A stretch of 64,000 bases of DNA from Hymenobacter wooponensis (GTDB lineage: Bacteria; Bacteroidota; Bacteroidia; Cytophagales; Hymenobacteraceae), in the NCBI RefSeq assembly GCF_004745865.1, contig NZ_SRKZ01000002.1, positions 868,001-932,000 of the forward strand, read 5' to 3'. Positions 33,201 through 44,800 of this stretch are shown here, one piece after another (the first letter of the stretch is position 1; each line of letters begins with the position of its first letter). A program made the position numbers and the translations under genes. The notes under the pieces are model-generated. The model did no database searches, was not told where the DNA came from, and saw only the letters and a list, made by a program, of their open reading frames with translations.

Positions 33201-35458
33201 AGGTCGCCCTGCACGCGCAGGTCGCCGCCGGTATAAAAGCCCAATGCTGTGAGGTTGGCCCCGCGCAGGTTGAGGCGGTCTACGTTATAGGTAGGGTTAG
33301 CGGAGTTGCGCAAATCCACCGTGGCCAGTAGGTCAAGGTTGAGGTTGGGGTCGTCTTTGCTGCTAGCATCAATTACGTAGCGGTTGCGGTCGATATCCAC
33401 ATTCGCTGTAATGCCGCGGTAGGTATAGCCCTGGTAAGTTGCCTTCTGTACTCGCGCCGTGAGTTTGCCCCGCATTTGGTTGGGGTCGAGGCCACGGGCG
33501 TTAAGGGTGCCCGAGGCCGTGATGGCGCCAATGGTAGGGTCGCGCAGAATCTTGCCTACGTTAAAGTTCTGCGTGCTGAATGTGGCACGCACTGGCTCTT
33601 GGCCGGCGGGGCCAGCACCCATGTCTACTTTCGCGGCTACATTGCCGAAGGAGGTGGTAGCCCGCAGGTCGGTGTCGAACACCATCGCCGTAGGCCTGCC
33701 TTTAAATGTGCCAGCTACCGTGATGCGGGGCGGCAAGGTATAGCCAGCCGGAATGGTACCCTTGGGTGCCAGGCTGCGAATATCAGCATCGGTGGTAGTG
33801 AACTGCTGAATGTTGAGGTCGGTGTAGAGACGGCGGTCTACCTCAGGCAAGCCCTGAATCCGGCCGCTGGCTCGCACGATGGTGCTGCGGAAACCAACTA
33901 GCTCTAGGTTCTGCACCCGAAAGTCCTTCACGCGCCCATTCACGCGCCCACTCACCAGAATCGACTGATTAGGCCCCGTGTTAAAGGGAGCAGTGCTGGC
34001 CAAGTCAGGAGCCAGATAGAGAATATCCCGGAAGCCCAGGCGCGTTTCGCGCAAGTCGCCCTCAATCCCTAGGTTCGGGATATCGTCGGCAATGGCATCC
34101 AGTGACTTGTACTGCATGGCCAGGGTGCGCCGGATGCGGGTATGCGGCGTTACCAAGTCGAGGTTATCGAGGCGAGTTTCTACGGAGTCGAACACCACAT
34201 CAGCCTTCGCGCGGGTTACGGCAAAGCCGCTCTGCTCCTGCCCAGCCAGTTGGTTGATGCGGACTGTAGTGCGGTTTTCAGAGTAGAACAGGTTCTCGGT
34301 GTTGAGCGCTAGGCCAGTAAACTTCAGGTGGTTGTAGTCCATTCCTCGCACGGCGGTGCGCTGCTGGGGTTGGTTGAAGTTGTCGAAGGCTACGTCTACC
34401 CCCTCAATGTCTGATTGCTTGAGCGTAACCACCCAGCTGGCTTCCTGACCAGTGGCTTTCTCCACTGACTTGTTTAGGTCGCGCACGGCTTCGGCGGGGT
34501 TTACCACGCGTTGCTCTACCGGCACGTTCTCATTCTGAGCGTAGGCGAAGCTGGTGTTGCGCAGCCGCAGCGTGTTCAAATTCACGCGGCTGTTCACCAA
34601 ATCTATGCGGTCGGCCGTGATATCGGCCTCGCCCACGCGGGTGCTGATGAACTGAGCTGAGGGGTCGTTCTTGTAGGTAAGGCTCACGTTGTCGAGCCGG
34701 GCCCTGTTCAGGCCAAATTCCAGCTTCAGCGCGGCCGTATCGGCGGGGGTATCTGGTGGCACTTTGGTCTGCACAATCCCGATGCTGGTGTTGCGCAGCG
34801 CCGCCTGATCAATGCGGTAGGTGGAGCCATCCACGTCTACTTCATCCATGTTTACCGCCAGCTCGCCCACTTTAGTACGCACATTCATACCGTCTACCTG
34901 GTCGTTGTAGGTCAGCAGTACGTTGGTCAGGCGCAGGTCGCCAATGTTGTACTTAAAGCCCGCCCCGGTAGTGTCGGCGGGCGTAGTGGTAGTGGTGTCA
35001 CCGGTGGCAAACGCGTTGACGATGAAGTCGTAATTACTGATGCTATCGGGCTCCGTGCGCTTGATAGCCACCCGGCCGTCGTTCAGCTCCACGCTCTTCA
35101 CATTGATCTGCGACTTGGTCAGGGCCCAGATATCCAGGTCTACACCCAAGTGGCCTACAGACACCAGCGTGTCGCCCTTCTGGTCTTCCAGATACACGCC
35201 ATCTAGGCTGATAGCGTGTTTAAAATCAGTACGAAATTTGGCGATTCGTACCTCTGTCTTCAATTTCCCTCGTAGATACTTTTCAGCCTGTCGGGCGGCG
35301 AAATCCTGGCCCGATGGAAATTGCAAGAACAGCACCACCCCGCCCACGAGCAGGATGATGAGCAGAACGAGCCCCAACAGGGCGTACAGGATACGGCGGA
35401 CAGCTGGTGACAAGGGATAAAGTAGTGCGGCGAAAGAAAGGGCTCTGGCTTGATCCAA
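30206..35458 (-). CDS. tamB: TamB-like translocation/assembly protein
   Basis: 1,750 residues if started at TTG 35458. TTG 35413 (SPAVRRILYALLG) is an alternative start; no ATG is near. An N-terminal inner-membrane helix (about 22-45) is followed by AsmA-like text (AEKYLRGKLKTEVRIAKF) and then long beta-rich repeats for the periplasm-spanning groove. The C-terminal DUF490/TamB domain is clear (PFVVDLKVTGELLKPVIGFD, LVLGRFLADDPF, LNNLTGSYLSNLGVELGVN, RTDLNVAVRRQLLNNRLTVRLG). After it comes a basic Arg/Ser/Pro tail of about 50 residues (KLERRRRKQDRRSQRD). With the adjacent TamA-like gene it forms an inner-to-outer membrane transport bridge, thought to carry phospholipids or help outer-membrane protein assembly. 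Confidence 0.9.
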   Translation of the reverse strand: MDQARALSFAALLYPLSPAVRRILYALLGLVLLIILLVGGVVLFLQFPSGQDFAARQAEKYLRGKLKTEVRIAKFRTDFKHAISLDGVYLEDQKGDTLVSVGHLGVDLDIWALTKSQINVKSVELNDGRVAIKRTEPDSISNYDFIVNAFATGDTTTTTPADTTGAGFKYNIGDLRLTNVLLTYNDQVDGMNVRTKVGELAVNMDEVDVDGSTYRIDQAALRNTSIGIVQTKVPPDTPADTAALKLEFGLNRARLDNVSLTYKNDPSAQFISTRVGEADITADRIDLVNSRVNLNTLRLRNTSFAYAQNENVPVEQRVVNPAEAVRDLNKSVEKATGQEASWVVTLKQSDIEGVDVAFDNFNQPQQRTAVRGMDYNHLKFTGLALNTENLFYSENRTTVRINQLAGQEQSGFAVTRAKADVVFDSVETRLDNLDLVTPHTRIRRTLAMQYKSLDAIADDIPNLGIEGDLRETRLGFRDILYLAPDLASTAPFNTGPNQSILVSGRVNGRVKDFRVQNLELVGFRSTIVRASGRIQGLPEVDRRLYTDLNIQQFTTTDADIRSLAPKGTIPAGYTLPPRITVAGTFKGRPTAMVFDTDLRATTSFGNVAAKVDMGAGPAGQEPVRATFSTQNFNVGKILRDPTIGAITASGTLNARGLDPNQMRGKLTARVQKATYQGYTYRGITANVDIDRNRYVIDASSKDDPNLNLDLLATVDLRNSANPTYNVDRLNLRGANLTALGFYTGGDLRVQGDLSANLSGSDLNSLNGTFSGRRIVIVNNNQPFALDSLSGRILQRTGRTEVDFASNVADVTLRGNTRLGDIATALQEHIDRYFDLPGVQYRPSNANQQFTFEANLKNTRIVRQFVPDLKFLSPFQLTGSFDSRAADLRLNTRIPRIVYMGYTMDSLRLNVGSDPQKLDYGLTLRQVSQDTSLRLPNPSLKGSIANNKVGAHARIAENDSATTLDVAGVLQVLNQGAAYAFSFDPKLVLSNQQWTVAPNNSVSYTLATGAVRAENVRLSQGNQLIALQTLAGAQYPLQVNLTNLDINGLAKAAGMPDSMVAGTLNGQAVALSLGQPKQAFTADMALNGFAFNKAAIGDVNLKATNPTPDRFNVDARLTNAQGMDVQAVGYYLATPPSPIEFSVNVNRLDLKIIEPFSAGQLQNMGGGLTGQLAVGGNVSQPRINGTLTTTPDATFTLTQLGAPFFLVSQPIAFNEEGIRFSNFAVRDSLGSEAIVNGYVRTRDYVSDFRFDLEATTNNFLAVQSSQRDNPLFWGKLLVDSDSRITGNLNLPIVRTRARVADGSSLFVGLPTDDPVKVEREGIVEFIDKSAPMDTLLARKVPIDTAETASGYDIQALVTVTDKSLFTVVVDDVSGDNLQVRANGTLNTAIDPTGNITLTGRLDVASGKYQMSLYDLASREFDIASGSSITWSGDPYNGQANVTALYKVRAAPAELISAQGVADETQSALARNPVPFVVDLKVTGELLKPVIGFDIRLPEEARSDLRGPIENRLAQLRQPSQESDLNKQVFSLLVLGRFLADDPFQSSSGNLVAEQLRGSASQVLTQQLNNLTGSYLSNLGVELGVNSYADFSSGQEKTRTDLNVAVRRQLLNNRLTVRLGTDVPLGGGNQGTQGQSASGVSAFAGDVSIEYNVLANGRIRLRAFRNNSYSDIDGQFVRNGASLVFQRDYQNLADLFKGIDSNVKEDIKLERRRRKQDRRSQRDSTAAAQFPATRPDSTRRPSRPDSARSAQR

Positions 35459-35834
35459 CGCAGAATCATGCGCTTAGGTTGGGTACAGCCTCACCCCGCT
35501 CGTGCTAGGGCACTCTACTGTTGTGCTTACCATACTTCCTCATCCACATCATGTGTGGCTTTGAGCATAGCCCGGTCAGGAGAGAAACGTCTCTCAGTTA
35601 CAAGGGCCTCCCCTAGCGCTGGGCCACCCGCCCACGAGTAGTGAGGAGGTGGTCACTTTATAGCCTTGTCGGGGCCACACTATGCTAGTTTTCTAGGCCA
35701 CTTTTCTTTCCCGACTGATACCCTATTACCCAATACTTGGGCTATGTGCTCATGTTTGTCATTTTGCTTCTAGGCCACTTCGCCCGCCCAGCCTATCGTA
35801 TTATCTTTCGCTCTAATTCCCGAAGCCCGCCCCC
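35459..35834. other. Divergent intergenic region between tamB and malQ
   Basis: 376 bp without a credible gene. It contains two TTCTAGGCCACTT copies at about 35691 and 35772. No clear promoter of the TAnnTTTG type was found; TATCTTTC at 35802 is one mismatch away but lacks a well-spaced TTG. Confidence 0.5.
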
Positions 35835-38567
35835 ATGATTCTTCGTTTTACCCTGCCCTTCCGCACTGTCTGGGGCCAGCGCTTGGTTGTGTGTGGTTCT
35901 TTGCCCAGCCTGGGCCAATGGAACCTCGACCAAGCTCTTAGCCTACACTATAATTCTGATCACGGCCTTTGGAGCCAGGAAATTAGCCTGCCCGACGACC
36001 AGCTAGGCCAGGTGGCCTACAAGTATGTTTTGCTGGATGAGCGCGATGGTAGCAAGCACTGGGAATGGGGCCCTAACCGCACCATCAGCTACGATGCGCA
36101 ACGCTTCACCCGCATTGTGCTGGAAGATTTCTGGCGCGCCGCGGCTCAGCCTGAAAATGAGCTACACACCGCCGCCTTCACGAAGGCCCTGATGCGCCGT
36201 GCGCTACCGGCCCAGCCCGCTAGCCCAGCCCCCACCGCCGACGCCGTCGTGCGCTTTCAGCTTTCCGCCCCCCGCGTTGATTCCAACCACCAGCTTTGCG
36301 TGCTGGGCTCCGACCCCGCCCTGGGGGCTTGGGATGCGCAGAAAGCCGTACTTCTCTCTGATACCGACTACCCCACCTGGTGCGCCGACGTGGCTCTGCA
36401 ACACCCGGAGCAGATCGTCCAATACAAGTACGGCATCTGGGACCCGCAAGAAAAGAAGATCCTGCATCTGGAAGCCGGCGAAGACCGCCTCATCTACCCC
36501 TCCTCCGACCGGCGCACCCTACGCGTAAAGGCCGACGATAACTTTCGTTACCCCACCGGCAACTGGCGGGGCGCTGGCGTAGCACTACCGGTATTTGCCC
36601 TGCGCAGCCGCCGTGGCCTAGGCGTGGGCGAGTTCCCCGACCTTAAGCTGCTCGTGGATTGGGCCGTAGCCTCGGGCCTGAAGCTGGTGCAGGTGCTGCC
36701 CATTAATGATACCGTAGCCACGCATACTTGGGTGGATAGCTACCCCTACGCCGCTATTTCGGTGTTTGCCTTGCACCCCCAGTACCTCAACCTCGATGCC
36801 ATTGCCGAGCTGCAAGACCCTGCCGCCTGCCAGGAGCTAGAGCAGCTGCGCGAGGAGCTGAACGCCAAAGACTTTGTAGACTACGAGCCCGTGATGAACG
36901 CCAAGTGGAAGTTCATTCGGCTGCTGTACCAGCAGGAAAAGGCCCGGTTTCTGGCTGATCCGGAGTTTCAGGCTTTCCGCCAAGAGCAAGAGTCGTGGTT
37001 GGCCCCATACGCTGCCTTCTCGGCCCTGCGCGACCGGTTCCATACCGCCGACTTCAGCCAGTGGCCCGAGGAGTTCCGCACGCCGGAGCGGGTGGCCGAA
37101 CTGACCGATGAAGCTTCTGCTGATTTCGACGAGACTGGCCTACACTTCTTCACCCAGTTCCACCTCGATAAGCAGCTGCGCGAGGCAGTGGCCTACGCCC
37201 GCCAGCACGGCGTGGTCGTGAAAGGCGACTTACCCATTGGTATCTACCGGCACTCCGTAGATGCCTGGACCCAGCCGGAGCTCTACCACATGCACCAGCA
37301 GGCCGGTGCCCCACCCGACGACTTCTCCCTCACGGGCCAGAACTGGCGCTTCCCCACTTATAACTGGGAGCGAATGGCTGAGGATGGCTATGCTTGGTGG
37401 AAGCAGCGCATGGGCACCCTGGCCCGCTACTTCGATGCCTTGCGCATCGACCACATCTTGGGCTTCTTCCGCATCTGGGAAATTCCGGGCCACTCCGTAG
37501 AAGGTCTACTAGGCCACTTCTCCCCTGCCCTGCCCTTCTCCCGCCAAGAGATTGAGCAGCGTTTAGGCTGGTTCGACTATGGCCGCCTGTGCGTGCCGTA
37601 TATCCGGTGGCACATGCTGCCCACCATCTTCCACGGTCAGGCTCAGCAGGTGTTCGATGAGTTCATGGTAGCCGATGAGTACGGTGCCATTCAACTGAAG
37701 GAGCATGTGCGCACCCAGCGCCAGATTGAGCACGTGTTCGATGAGCGCATTGCCGCCGACCCCAGCAACACTGACCACTACAAGTGGCTGCGCACGGGCC
37801 TGTACAAATTAGTAAATGAAGTGCTGCTGGTACCCGACGACCAACGCGCCGACTTCTACCACCCCCGTATTACCCTCCACCTCACGCAGTCGTTCCGGGA
37901 GCTGGACGAGCCTTCTGCCCACCGCTTGCGCGAGCTGTACGTTGACTTCTTCTACCGTCGGCACGAGGAGTTTTGGCGCGAGCAGGGCCTCGTGAAGCTG
38001 CCACCTGTGCGTTACGCCACCGACATGCTTATCTGCGGCGAAGACCTGGGCATGGTACCCGAGTCAGTGCCCGGCGTGATGAAGGCTTTGGGCATTCTAG
38101 GCCTGAACATTCAGCGCATGCCTTCTGACCCCAACGTAGAGTTTGGCCACCCTGGCTCCGCACCTTACCTCTCCGTAGTTAGCCCCGGCTCCCACGATAT
38201 GAGCACCGTACGCGGCTGGTGGGAAGAGGACCGCGAGAAAACTCAGCGTTTCTTTGAGCATACGCTAGGCCACTACGGTCAGCAGGCGCCCCAGCATTGC
38301 GAGCCATGGGTTGCCCGCGAAATCACGGAGCAGCACCTACACTCACCAGCTATGTGGGCTATCTTCCCCTTGCAGGATTTACTGGCTATGGATAGTGGCC
38401 TACGCCGCCAAGATGTACTAGCTGAGCAAATCAATGTACCAGCTAACCCTACGCACTTCTGGAAGTACCGCTTGCACCTCAACTTGGAGGATCTGAACGA
38501 GGCGCAACGCTTCAATCGGGAAGTAGGTCAACTCGTCAGCCAAAGCGGCCGCGCACAACCTTACTAG
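35835..38567 (+). CDS. malQ: 4-alpha-glucanotransferase with two N-terminal CBM20 domains
   Basis: 910 residues. Two starch-binding CBM20 domains come first, about 1-105 (FTLPFRTVWGQRLVVCGS, LGQWNLDQA) and 128-235 (LCVLGSDPALGAWDAQKA). A GH77 catalytic domain follows. The nucleophile is Asp539 in LRIDHILGFFRIWEIP, the acid/base Glu736 in ICGEDLGMVP and the third carboxylate Asp788 in SPGSHDMS. The CBM20-CBM20-GH77 arrangement is that of plant DPE2. It has no signal, so it is cytoplasmic and disproportionates maltodextrin or glycogen-related glucans. It is monocistronic with a strong terminator. Confidence 0.93.
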   Translation: MILRFTLPFRTVWGQRLVVCGSLPSLGQWNLDQALSLHYNSDHGLWSQEISLPDDQLGQVAYKYVLLDERDGSKHWEWGPNRTISYDAQRFTRIVLEDFWRAAAQPENELHTAAFTKALMRRALPAQPASPAPTADAVVRFQLSAPRVDSNHQLCVLGSDPALGAWDAQKAVLLSDTDYPTWCADVALQHPEQIVQYKYGIWDPQEKKILHLEAGEDRLIYPSSDRRTLRVKADDNFRYPTGNWRGAGVALPVFALRSRRGLGVGEFPDLKLLVDWAVASGLKLVQVLPINDTVATHTWVDSYPYAAISVFALHPQYLNLDAIAELQDPAACQELEQLREELNAKDFVDYEPVMNAKWKFIRLLYQQEKARFLADPEFQAFRQEQESWLAPYAAFSALRDRFHTADFSQWPEEFRTPERVAELTDEASADFDETGLHFFTQFHLDKQLREAVAYARQHGVVVKGDLPIGIYRHSVDAWTQPELYHMHQQAGAPPDDFSLTGQNWRFPTYNWERMAEDGYAWWKQRMGTLARYFDALRIDHILGFFRIWEIPGHSVEGLLGHFSPALPFSRQEIEQRLGWFDYGRLCVPYIRWHMLPTIFHGQAQQVFDEFMVADEYGAIQLKEHVRTQRQIEHVFDERIAADPSNTDHYKWLRTGLYKLVNEVLLVPDDQRADFYHPRITLHLTQSFRELDEPSAHRLRELYVDFFYRRHEEFWREQGLVKLPPVRYATDMLICGEDLGMVPESVPGVMKALGILGLNIQRMPSDPNVEFGHPGSAPYLSVVSPGSHDMSTVRGWWEEDREKTQRFFEHTLGHYGQQAPQHCEPWVAREITEQHLHSPAMWAIFPLQDLLAMDSGLRRQDVLAEQINVPANPTHFWKYRLHLNLEDLNEAQRFNREVGQLVSQSGRAQPY

Positions 38568-38590
38568 AACTCCAAGCCGTCTAACTTCTG

Positions 38591-38619
38591 AAAAGCCCCG
38601 CCATTCGGCGGGGCTTTTT
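38591..38619 (+). terminator. Terminator after malQ
   Basis: AAAAGCCCCGCC, a 4-base loop (ATTC), GGCGGGGCTTTTT. Confidence 0.9.
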
Positions 38620-38776
38620 GTGTTTTTACCATATGACTAAATCCAGTTGAATAGTCTTTTTCGTAGGCCTCTGCAACCCACATGAAGAGAATATTTTAGG
38701 ATTTAAGCTCTACCATTCAACAAGCAAGAGTAGACCATTTAGCCAGTTGAACCCACCATTCGCCGAAAACGGCCAC

Positions 38777-38803
38777 TTGCCTTTATAAGGCAGAATAGCT
38801 TTG
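38777..38803 (+). promoter_or_regulatory. Bacteroidota-type promoter for the giant T9SS protein
   Basis: TTG at 38777-38779 and an exact TAnnTTTG box (TAGCTTTG, 38796-38803) lie 16 bases apart and 57 bases before the ATG at 38861. A start of transcription near 38810 would give a leader of about 50 nt. Confidence 0.55.
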
Positions 38804-38860
38804 AAGTGCCATAAAGTGCAATCACCTCCAGAATCAACAATTCACTCTTATAAGTCTTTC

Positions 38861-41800
38861 ATGAAAACACTCTTACGATTTACCGTCTGGCTGGCGGGCC
38901 TCGTGCCGTTAGGTGTTATAAATACCTCTTTGGCTCAGACCCAAACGTTGGAATTTGCACCACTCACTGGAGTAAATCCAACTGCGAATGGTCCTTCGGT
39001 AGCCAACCAGGTAATCACGTTTCAGAATAACGCGAATAACCCTAATGACAACGCTTTCACGTCGTTTACGCCGACGACTACGGCTACATTCGCGTTGAGT
39101 AACCAGGCCTATACCAATGTAAGTACAGTACCCAATACAGGAACTGGTACATCCTACGGGGCAATCATTACCAACAACAGCACTTCGGCAACACCCTTTG
39201 CGCTCTTTCCGGCAATGAATAACCCATTTAGCTCCTATGCTAATACGGTTTATACTTCTAATAGGTCAGGAACCGCTGGCACTGGTATAAACACAGCATC
39301 CAATAATAGTATCAGTATTTTCAATTCGGTTGAAGCAATACCCGCTGGTAGCTCTTCAGTTGCCTCTGCTCGATATGCCTTTTCTACTCTGACAATTACT
39401 TTTACCCGTCCCGTTGTTAATCCAGTCCTTCATATCACTGACCTTGGAGGTTTCTCGGGAACGTTAGGTTTCACAACTGATCTAGATCTGCTCACTTCAA
39501 ACGTATCTCTATCTAGGTTGAGTGGCTCTTCAGCAGCTTTTGCAGTAAGTGCAACACAAATTAGAAATACAAATACTACCTATCCTGCTGCTAATTTTGT
39601 GAGTGGCTCGGTTTTGGTAACCACTCCCGCAAGCGGTGTTACTAGCCTACAATTTAGATTGTTTGTACACGGTGATGGTTCTGGAAACTGGCCTAGTAAC
39701 ACCAGTCACACTAACCACTCTGGTGACCTGTTCCTAGTTGGCGTTTCTCAACAAACTCCTGCTCCCATCACGGGTATGGTATTCGAGGACGTAAACTACG
39801 GCGGAGGTGTGGGCCGGAGTTATGCTGATGCTAATAGTTCGGCTGTTGCTTCGGGTTTCACTTCAGGAGCTATTCGCCAAGCTAATGCCACCGTTGAGTT
39901 GTACGATGCTGACGGTGACTTCGTAGCTACTACCACTACTAACTCAACTGGACAGTATACGTTCTATGCTGTGCCAGGTAGTTATAGCGTACGCGTAGTA
40001 AACTCTACAGTAAACTCAGTTAGAACGCTGAACTCTGGCTTCACTACGGCTAACACCCAGGCGGTACAGACCTTTGTTAACGGAGTTACTAACCGAGTAG
40101 GCGGCGAATCTCCCGAAAAACAGGATGCAGCTGCCAACACCGGCTCTCAAACCCTAGCGGATCTGACTACGGGTACAGGAAGCACAGGCTTTACGCCTCA
40201 GTCTATCACCAACATAAGTGTACCTGCAGCAGGTAATACAGGTGTTGACTTTGGTTTCAACTTTGACTTGATAACCTCTACGCGTGACGCCGGTCCTGGC
40301 TCCTTGCGGCAGTTCATTATCAACTCAAATGCACTAGCCAACACCAACCTAGCTCAGGCTGGTCAGACGGCGGGGGTAGAAACCAGCATTTTCATGGTGC
40401 CGGATGGTGTAATACACGCTGGTCAACGTGCTGGTTTAACTAATCAGCTAACCAATGGTGCCGCTGTTGTTACATTGGCCTCCACCTTACCAAACATCAC
40501 GGACGCTGCTACGGCTCTTAACGCCACAACGCAGACTAACAACATCGGCGATACGAACGCCGCCGTTGCAACAGCAGGCAGTGAATCCACTGGTCCTGAA
40601 GTTATCATCAACTTTAACAACCAAATTGGCCTTGCTACCACGGCAGCTAATACCCGGGTGATAGGCTTAGGCTTTACGGGCGTTGGTGCCGGCACTGGCT
40701 CAAACGGAGCGGCTCTACGGGTAGATGCAGGTGCTACCAACTCTCAGGTTCTGAACAACACGTTCTATAACAACGGCGCTAACTTCCGCATCAACGGCGT
40801 GTCGAACATCACGGTTACGGGCAACATTTCCCGTAATGCGCAAAACCTCGAGTCGGATGGTATTGAAATGACGGCTTCGTCAAATGATATCATCACCAAT
40901 AACCAGTTCCTGAATAACGCAGGTTTTGGCATTGACTTCATTAGCGGCAACAGCAATAACAATACTATCACTGGCAACCTGTTCGCCGGCAACGGTAAGA
41001 ACACCAACTCGGGGCAGACTGCTGGCATAGGCCTACGTGATGCCAGCTCGAACAACACAATCAGCAATAACACCTTCACGGCTAACGTAGGAGATGGTAT
41101 TTCAGCCAAGGGTGGTACGAATAACATTTTTTCTCAGAACTCTTTCTACGATAACAGCGACCTGGCTATTGATTTGACTGGCGGCGCGAACAATAACGGC
41201 GATGGTGTAACACTGAATGAAAGCGGTGACGGTGATACTGGAGCAAATGGCTTGATCAACTTCCCAGTCATTACATCTGCTACCATCCGTAACGGCAACG
41301 TGTTAGTAGAGGGCTTTGCTACGCCTGGTGCGCGCATTGAATTTTATGTGGCAGCCGCTGATCCCTCCGGTTTTGGCGAAGGCCAGACCTACTTTGCTAC
41401 GCTCACGGAAGGCTCTTCTAGTGATTTGAACGCCTCGACCGGCAGCTATAGCGGGCTTGTTAATGGACTCAACCAGGGCACTGAAACGAACCAAAATCGT
41501 TTCTCCTTCTCCATCCCGCTTTCTTCTCTGACGACGGCGCAACAGAATGCACTTACTGCTAGCGGCGCAAAAATCACTTCTACTGCTACCCTGCTTACGG
41601 CCGTAAATGGCAACCAAGGTACTTCAGAGTTTTCGGGCAATGCCCCTGTGCAATTGGCTCCAGTTGCGAATAACGACTACGCCTCTACAACCCCTGGCAC
41701 TGCTGTAACGCTCACCGTAACGAGCAACGACCAGAACGCAATTGATCCTGCTACTGTAGCGCTTAATGGCCAGGTGGCCGGTAGCACTACTGCCGTTACG

Positions 41801-44800
41801 GTAACTGGTGGTACGTTTACCTTCCTCGGCAACGGGCAGGTAAGCTTTGTGCCAGCGGCAGGCTTCACAGGAGTGGCCACAGTTCCTTACACGGTAAACA
41901 ACACCTCGGGCACAACTTCTAATACAGCTTTCATTTCGGTAGCTGTATCGGGCACTACGTTCAACTTAGCTACTAGCTTCTCCGTGACCCCTGCTGGTCC
42001 GGTAAATGCCGGCTCACCGGTTAGCTATACGGTAGTATCCAGCAACCCTGGTACCGTAGCAGCTACCAGCGTAGTAGAAACGGTGCAGCTGCCAGCTGGA
42101 TTGACGACTACTGGCTTCACAGTAGGTGGCAACAGCGGTACGCTCAACAATGGAGTAATCACTTTCACAGGTAGCAGCTATAACCAGAACACTGGCCTGC
42201 TGACCCTCAACATTGGTAATCTTGCTGCGAACGGCGGGTCGGTTTCAACAGCCCTGACGTTCCCAGCTCCGCTCACTAGCCCCTTAGTAGTTACCGCCAA
42301 CATCAGCGGTGCCGGGGGCGTTGAGACCTCTACGACCGATAACACAACCGTATCGACGGTCAACATCACGCCTCGCTTTGATGTGACGACGGCTATCAAC
42401 GGTCCGACCACGGTAACGGCTGGCAACGAAGTAACTTACACAGTAGTTACCAGCAACCTCAGCAGCACCACTTCGCCTGCCAATGCTAACTCGGTTTCGC
42501 CGGCAGTAAACGTAGTGCAGACGGTTTCTCTCTCGGGCAACCTCACGGGGGCTGGCATCTATGCTTCTAACGGCGGAACGGTGGCCTACAACTCCACGCA
42601 GAACGCTACGGTTATTACCTTCCCGGCTATTGGAGTACTAGCTGCTGGGCAGCAGCAGGTGAATACTATCAGCTTCACAGCTCCTAGCACCAGCTTCCCA
42701 GCTCCTATTGCCACAGTTACTTCGGGCCTCACGGGCACCAATATTGGTGACTTAAACTCTCCTACTGTAGGCACTGATAACAACACCGCTCAGCTGAACG
42801 GCGCTACCTCCCGCCCAACCATTACTCCCGCTACTCGGACGGGTACAGAAGCCAACGTATACACTAGCATCTCGGCTTCGGCAGCCAGTGTGGCTCCTGG
42901 CGCCAACATCACCCTGACCATCACGGCAGGTAATGCGGGTGCAGCAGCAGCTAGTGGTGTACAGGAAACGGTAACTCTCCCTACCGGTCTCACCTTCAGC
43001 AACCTGAATGGTGGCACTTACAACGCCAATACTGGAGTACTTATCTTCCCTGCTCTTACTACCACCTTGGCGGCTGGTGCTACGCAAACCTACACAGTAA
43101 CCTTTGCGGCACCGCAGCAAGGCTTTGTGCTGGCAACGGCGGCGGTAACTACTTCTACCCCCGACGCGGTACCGGCCGATAACTTGGCTCAGACCAAGAT
43201 TGAGGTGTCTCCGGTGGTAGATGTAGCCACCACCCTGGCTGGTCCTGTAGTAGCACTACTTGGCCAAACGGTGAGCTATACTGTCACTACGGCAAGCAAT
43301 GGCCCAGCAGCGGCAAACAGTGTGGTGCAGACTGTACAGTTGCCTACTGGCCTGATCAACGTACAAGTAAACTCACTCAGCGCCGGCTCGCAGTACAATG
43401 CTACCACTGGCATCCTGACCATCTCGTTTACCGAGCCGCTAGCCGCTGGTTTTAGCCAGACTAATACTGTCTCTTTCACGGCTCCGGCCGGATCGGCCAA
43501 CCTGAATGTTGCGGCCGCGGTAAGCACCAGTTCTGCTGAAAATGTACTGACAAATAATACCGCTGCCGTAACTACCACCCTAACGCCCGCTGCTGATGTA
43601 GCAATTAGCGTTACTGCTCCGGCTACCGCTACGGTGGGCAACCCAGTACCATACGCAGTGTCTGTTACCAACAATGGAGCCTCGGTAGCTACTGGTGTAG
43701 CCGCTACCCTGCAGCTACCCGCCGGCTTGGGTACTGCCAACGTGACCTTCCCCGGTGGTACCAGCGCCGACTCGTACAATAACACGACTGGCCTAGTAAC
43801 CTTTGCTTCGGTGGCAAATCTGGCCAATGGTGCCAGCGCTACCCGAGTGGTAGTGGTAACTATGCCAGATGCTTCGCAGATCTCGGCTGTAGGCCAGGTA
43901 GCTACTTCCAGCTACGATGCTACCCTTGCTAATAACTACGCTACAGTTGCCACTACGGCTGCCACGGCAACTACCGCCACAGCCGACCTGCGTGCAACTA
44001 CGAGCACTGCTACTGCTATCACGGCAAACGCAGGCAGCGCAGTTACTATCACGCCGGTCTTCAGCAACCTGGGTTCGGCTACGGCCAACAACGTAGTTCC
44101 CCAATTGACGCTGGTACCCGGTTTGACGGGCGTAACTGTGACGGATGGCGGCGTTACTCGCAACGCCGATTACAATACCACTACGGGAGTAGTAACCTTC
44201 CAGTCGGTAGGTTCACTTGCCAGCGGTGCTACATTGTCGGGCGCGTACTCCGTAACGTTCAATGCTCCGGCTACCGGTCCGGTAACAGCAGTAGCCAGCA
44301 TCTACTCCGCTACTTCTGATGGTGCGCTGACCAACAACACCGCCCTGACGACGGTAACGGTAACGCCCCAAGCTGATGCACAAACTACCATCGCAGGTCC
44401 AACTTCGGCCCAGCCTGGTTCACGGGTGACGTATGAAATCACCACTTCCAACAATATCACGGCCTTGTCGCCTGCTACGAACGTGGTACAGACCGTAACC
44501 ATTCCTGGCACGCCTTCTAACCTGACGTTCTCGGCAGGAGCTACCTCGGCAGTTGTAAATGGCAATACGGTAGTAACCTTCCCCACCGTGGCCTCCATGG
44601 CTCCTGGTACGGCTGGTGCCGTAACGAACTTTATCTCGTTTGCGGCCCCAACTACGGCTACCTCGCTCACTATAACGGCAAACGTAACTTCTACGGCAGA
44701 CATTAACATTACCCCTGCTTCGAACTCGGCCAGCATCACAACCATTGCGAACAATGCTCCAGTGGCCTACAACGTAGTAAACAACCTGCGGTCGACGGGT

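Noticed and set aside
41955..44750. CRISPR-like or exact tandem DNA repeat
   Set aside because: Periodicity comes from divergent DUF11-like protein modules; no short identical repeats with regular spacers.
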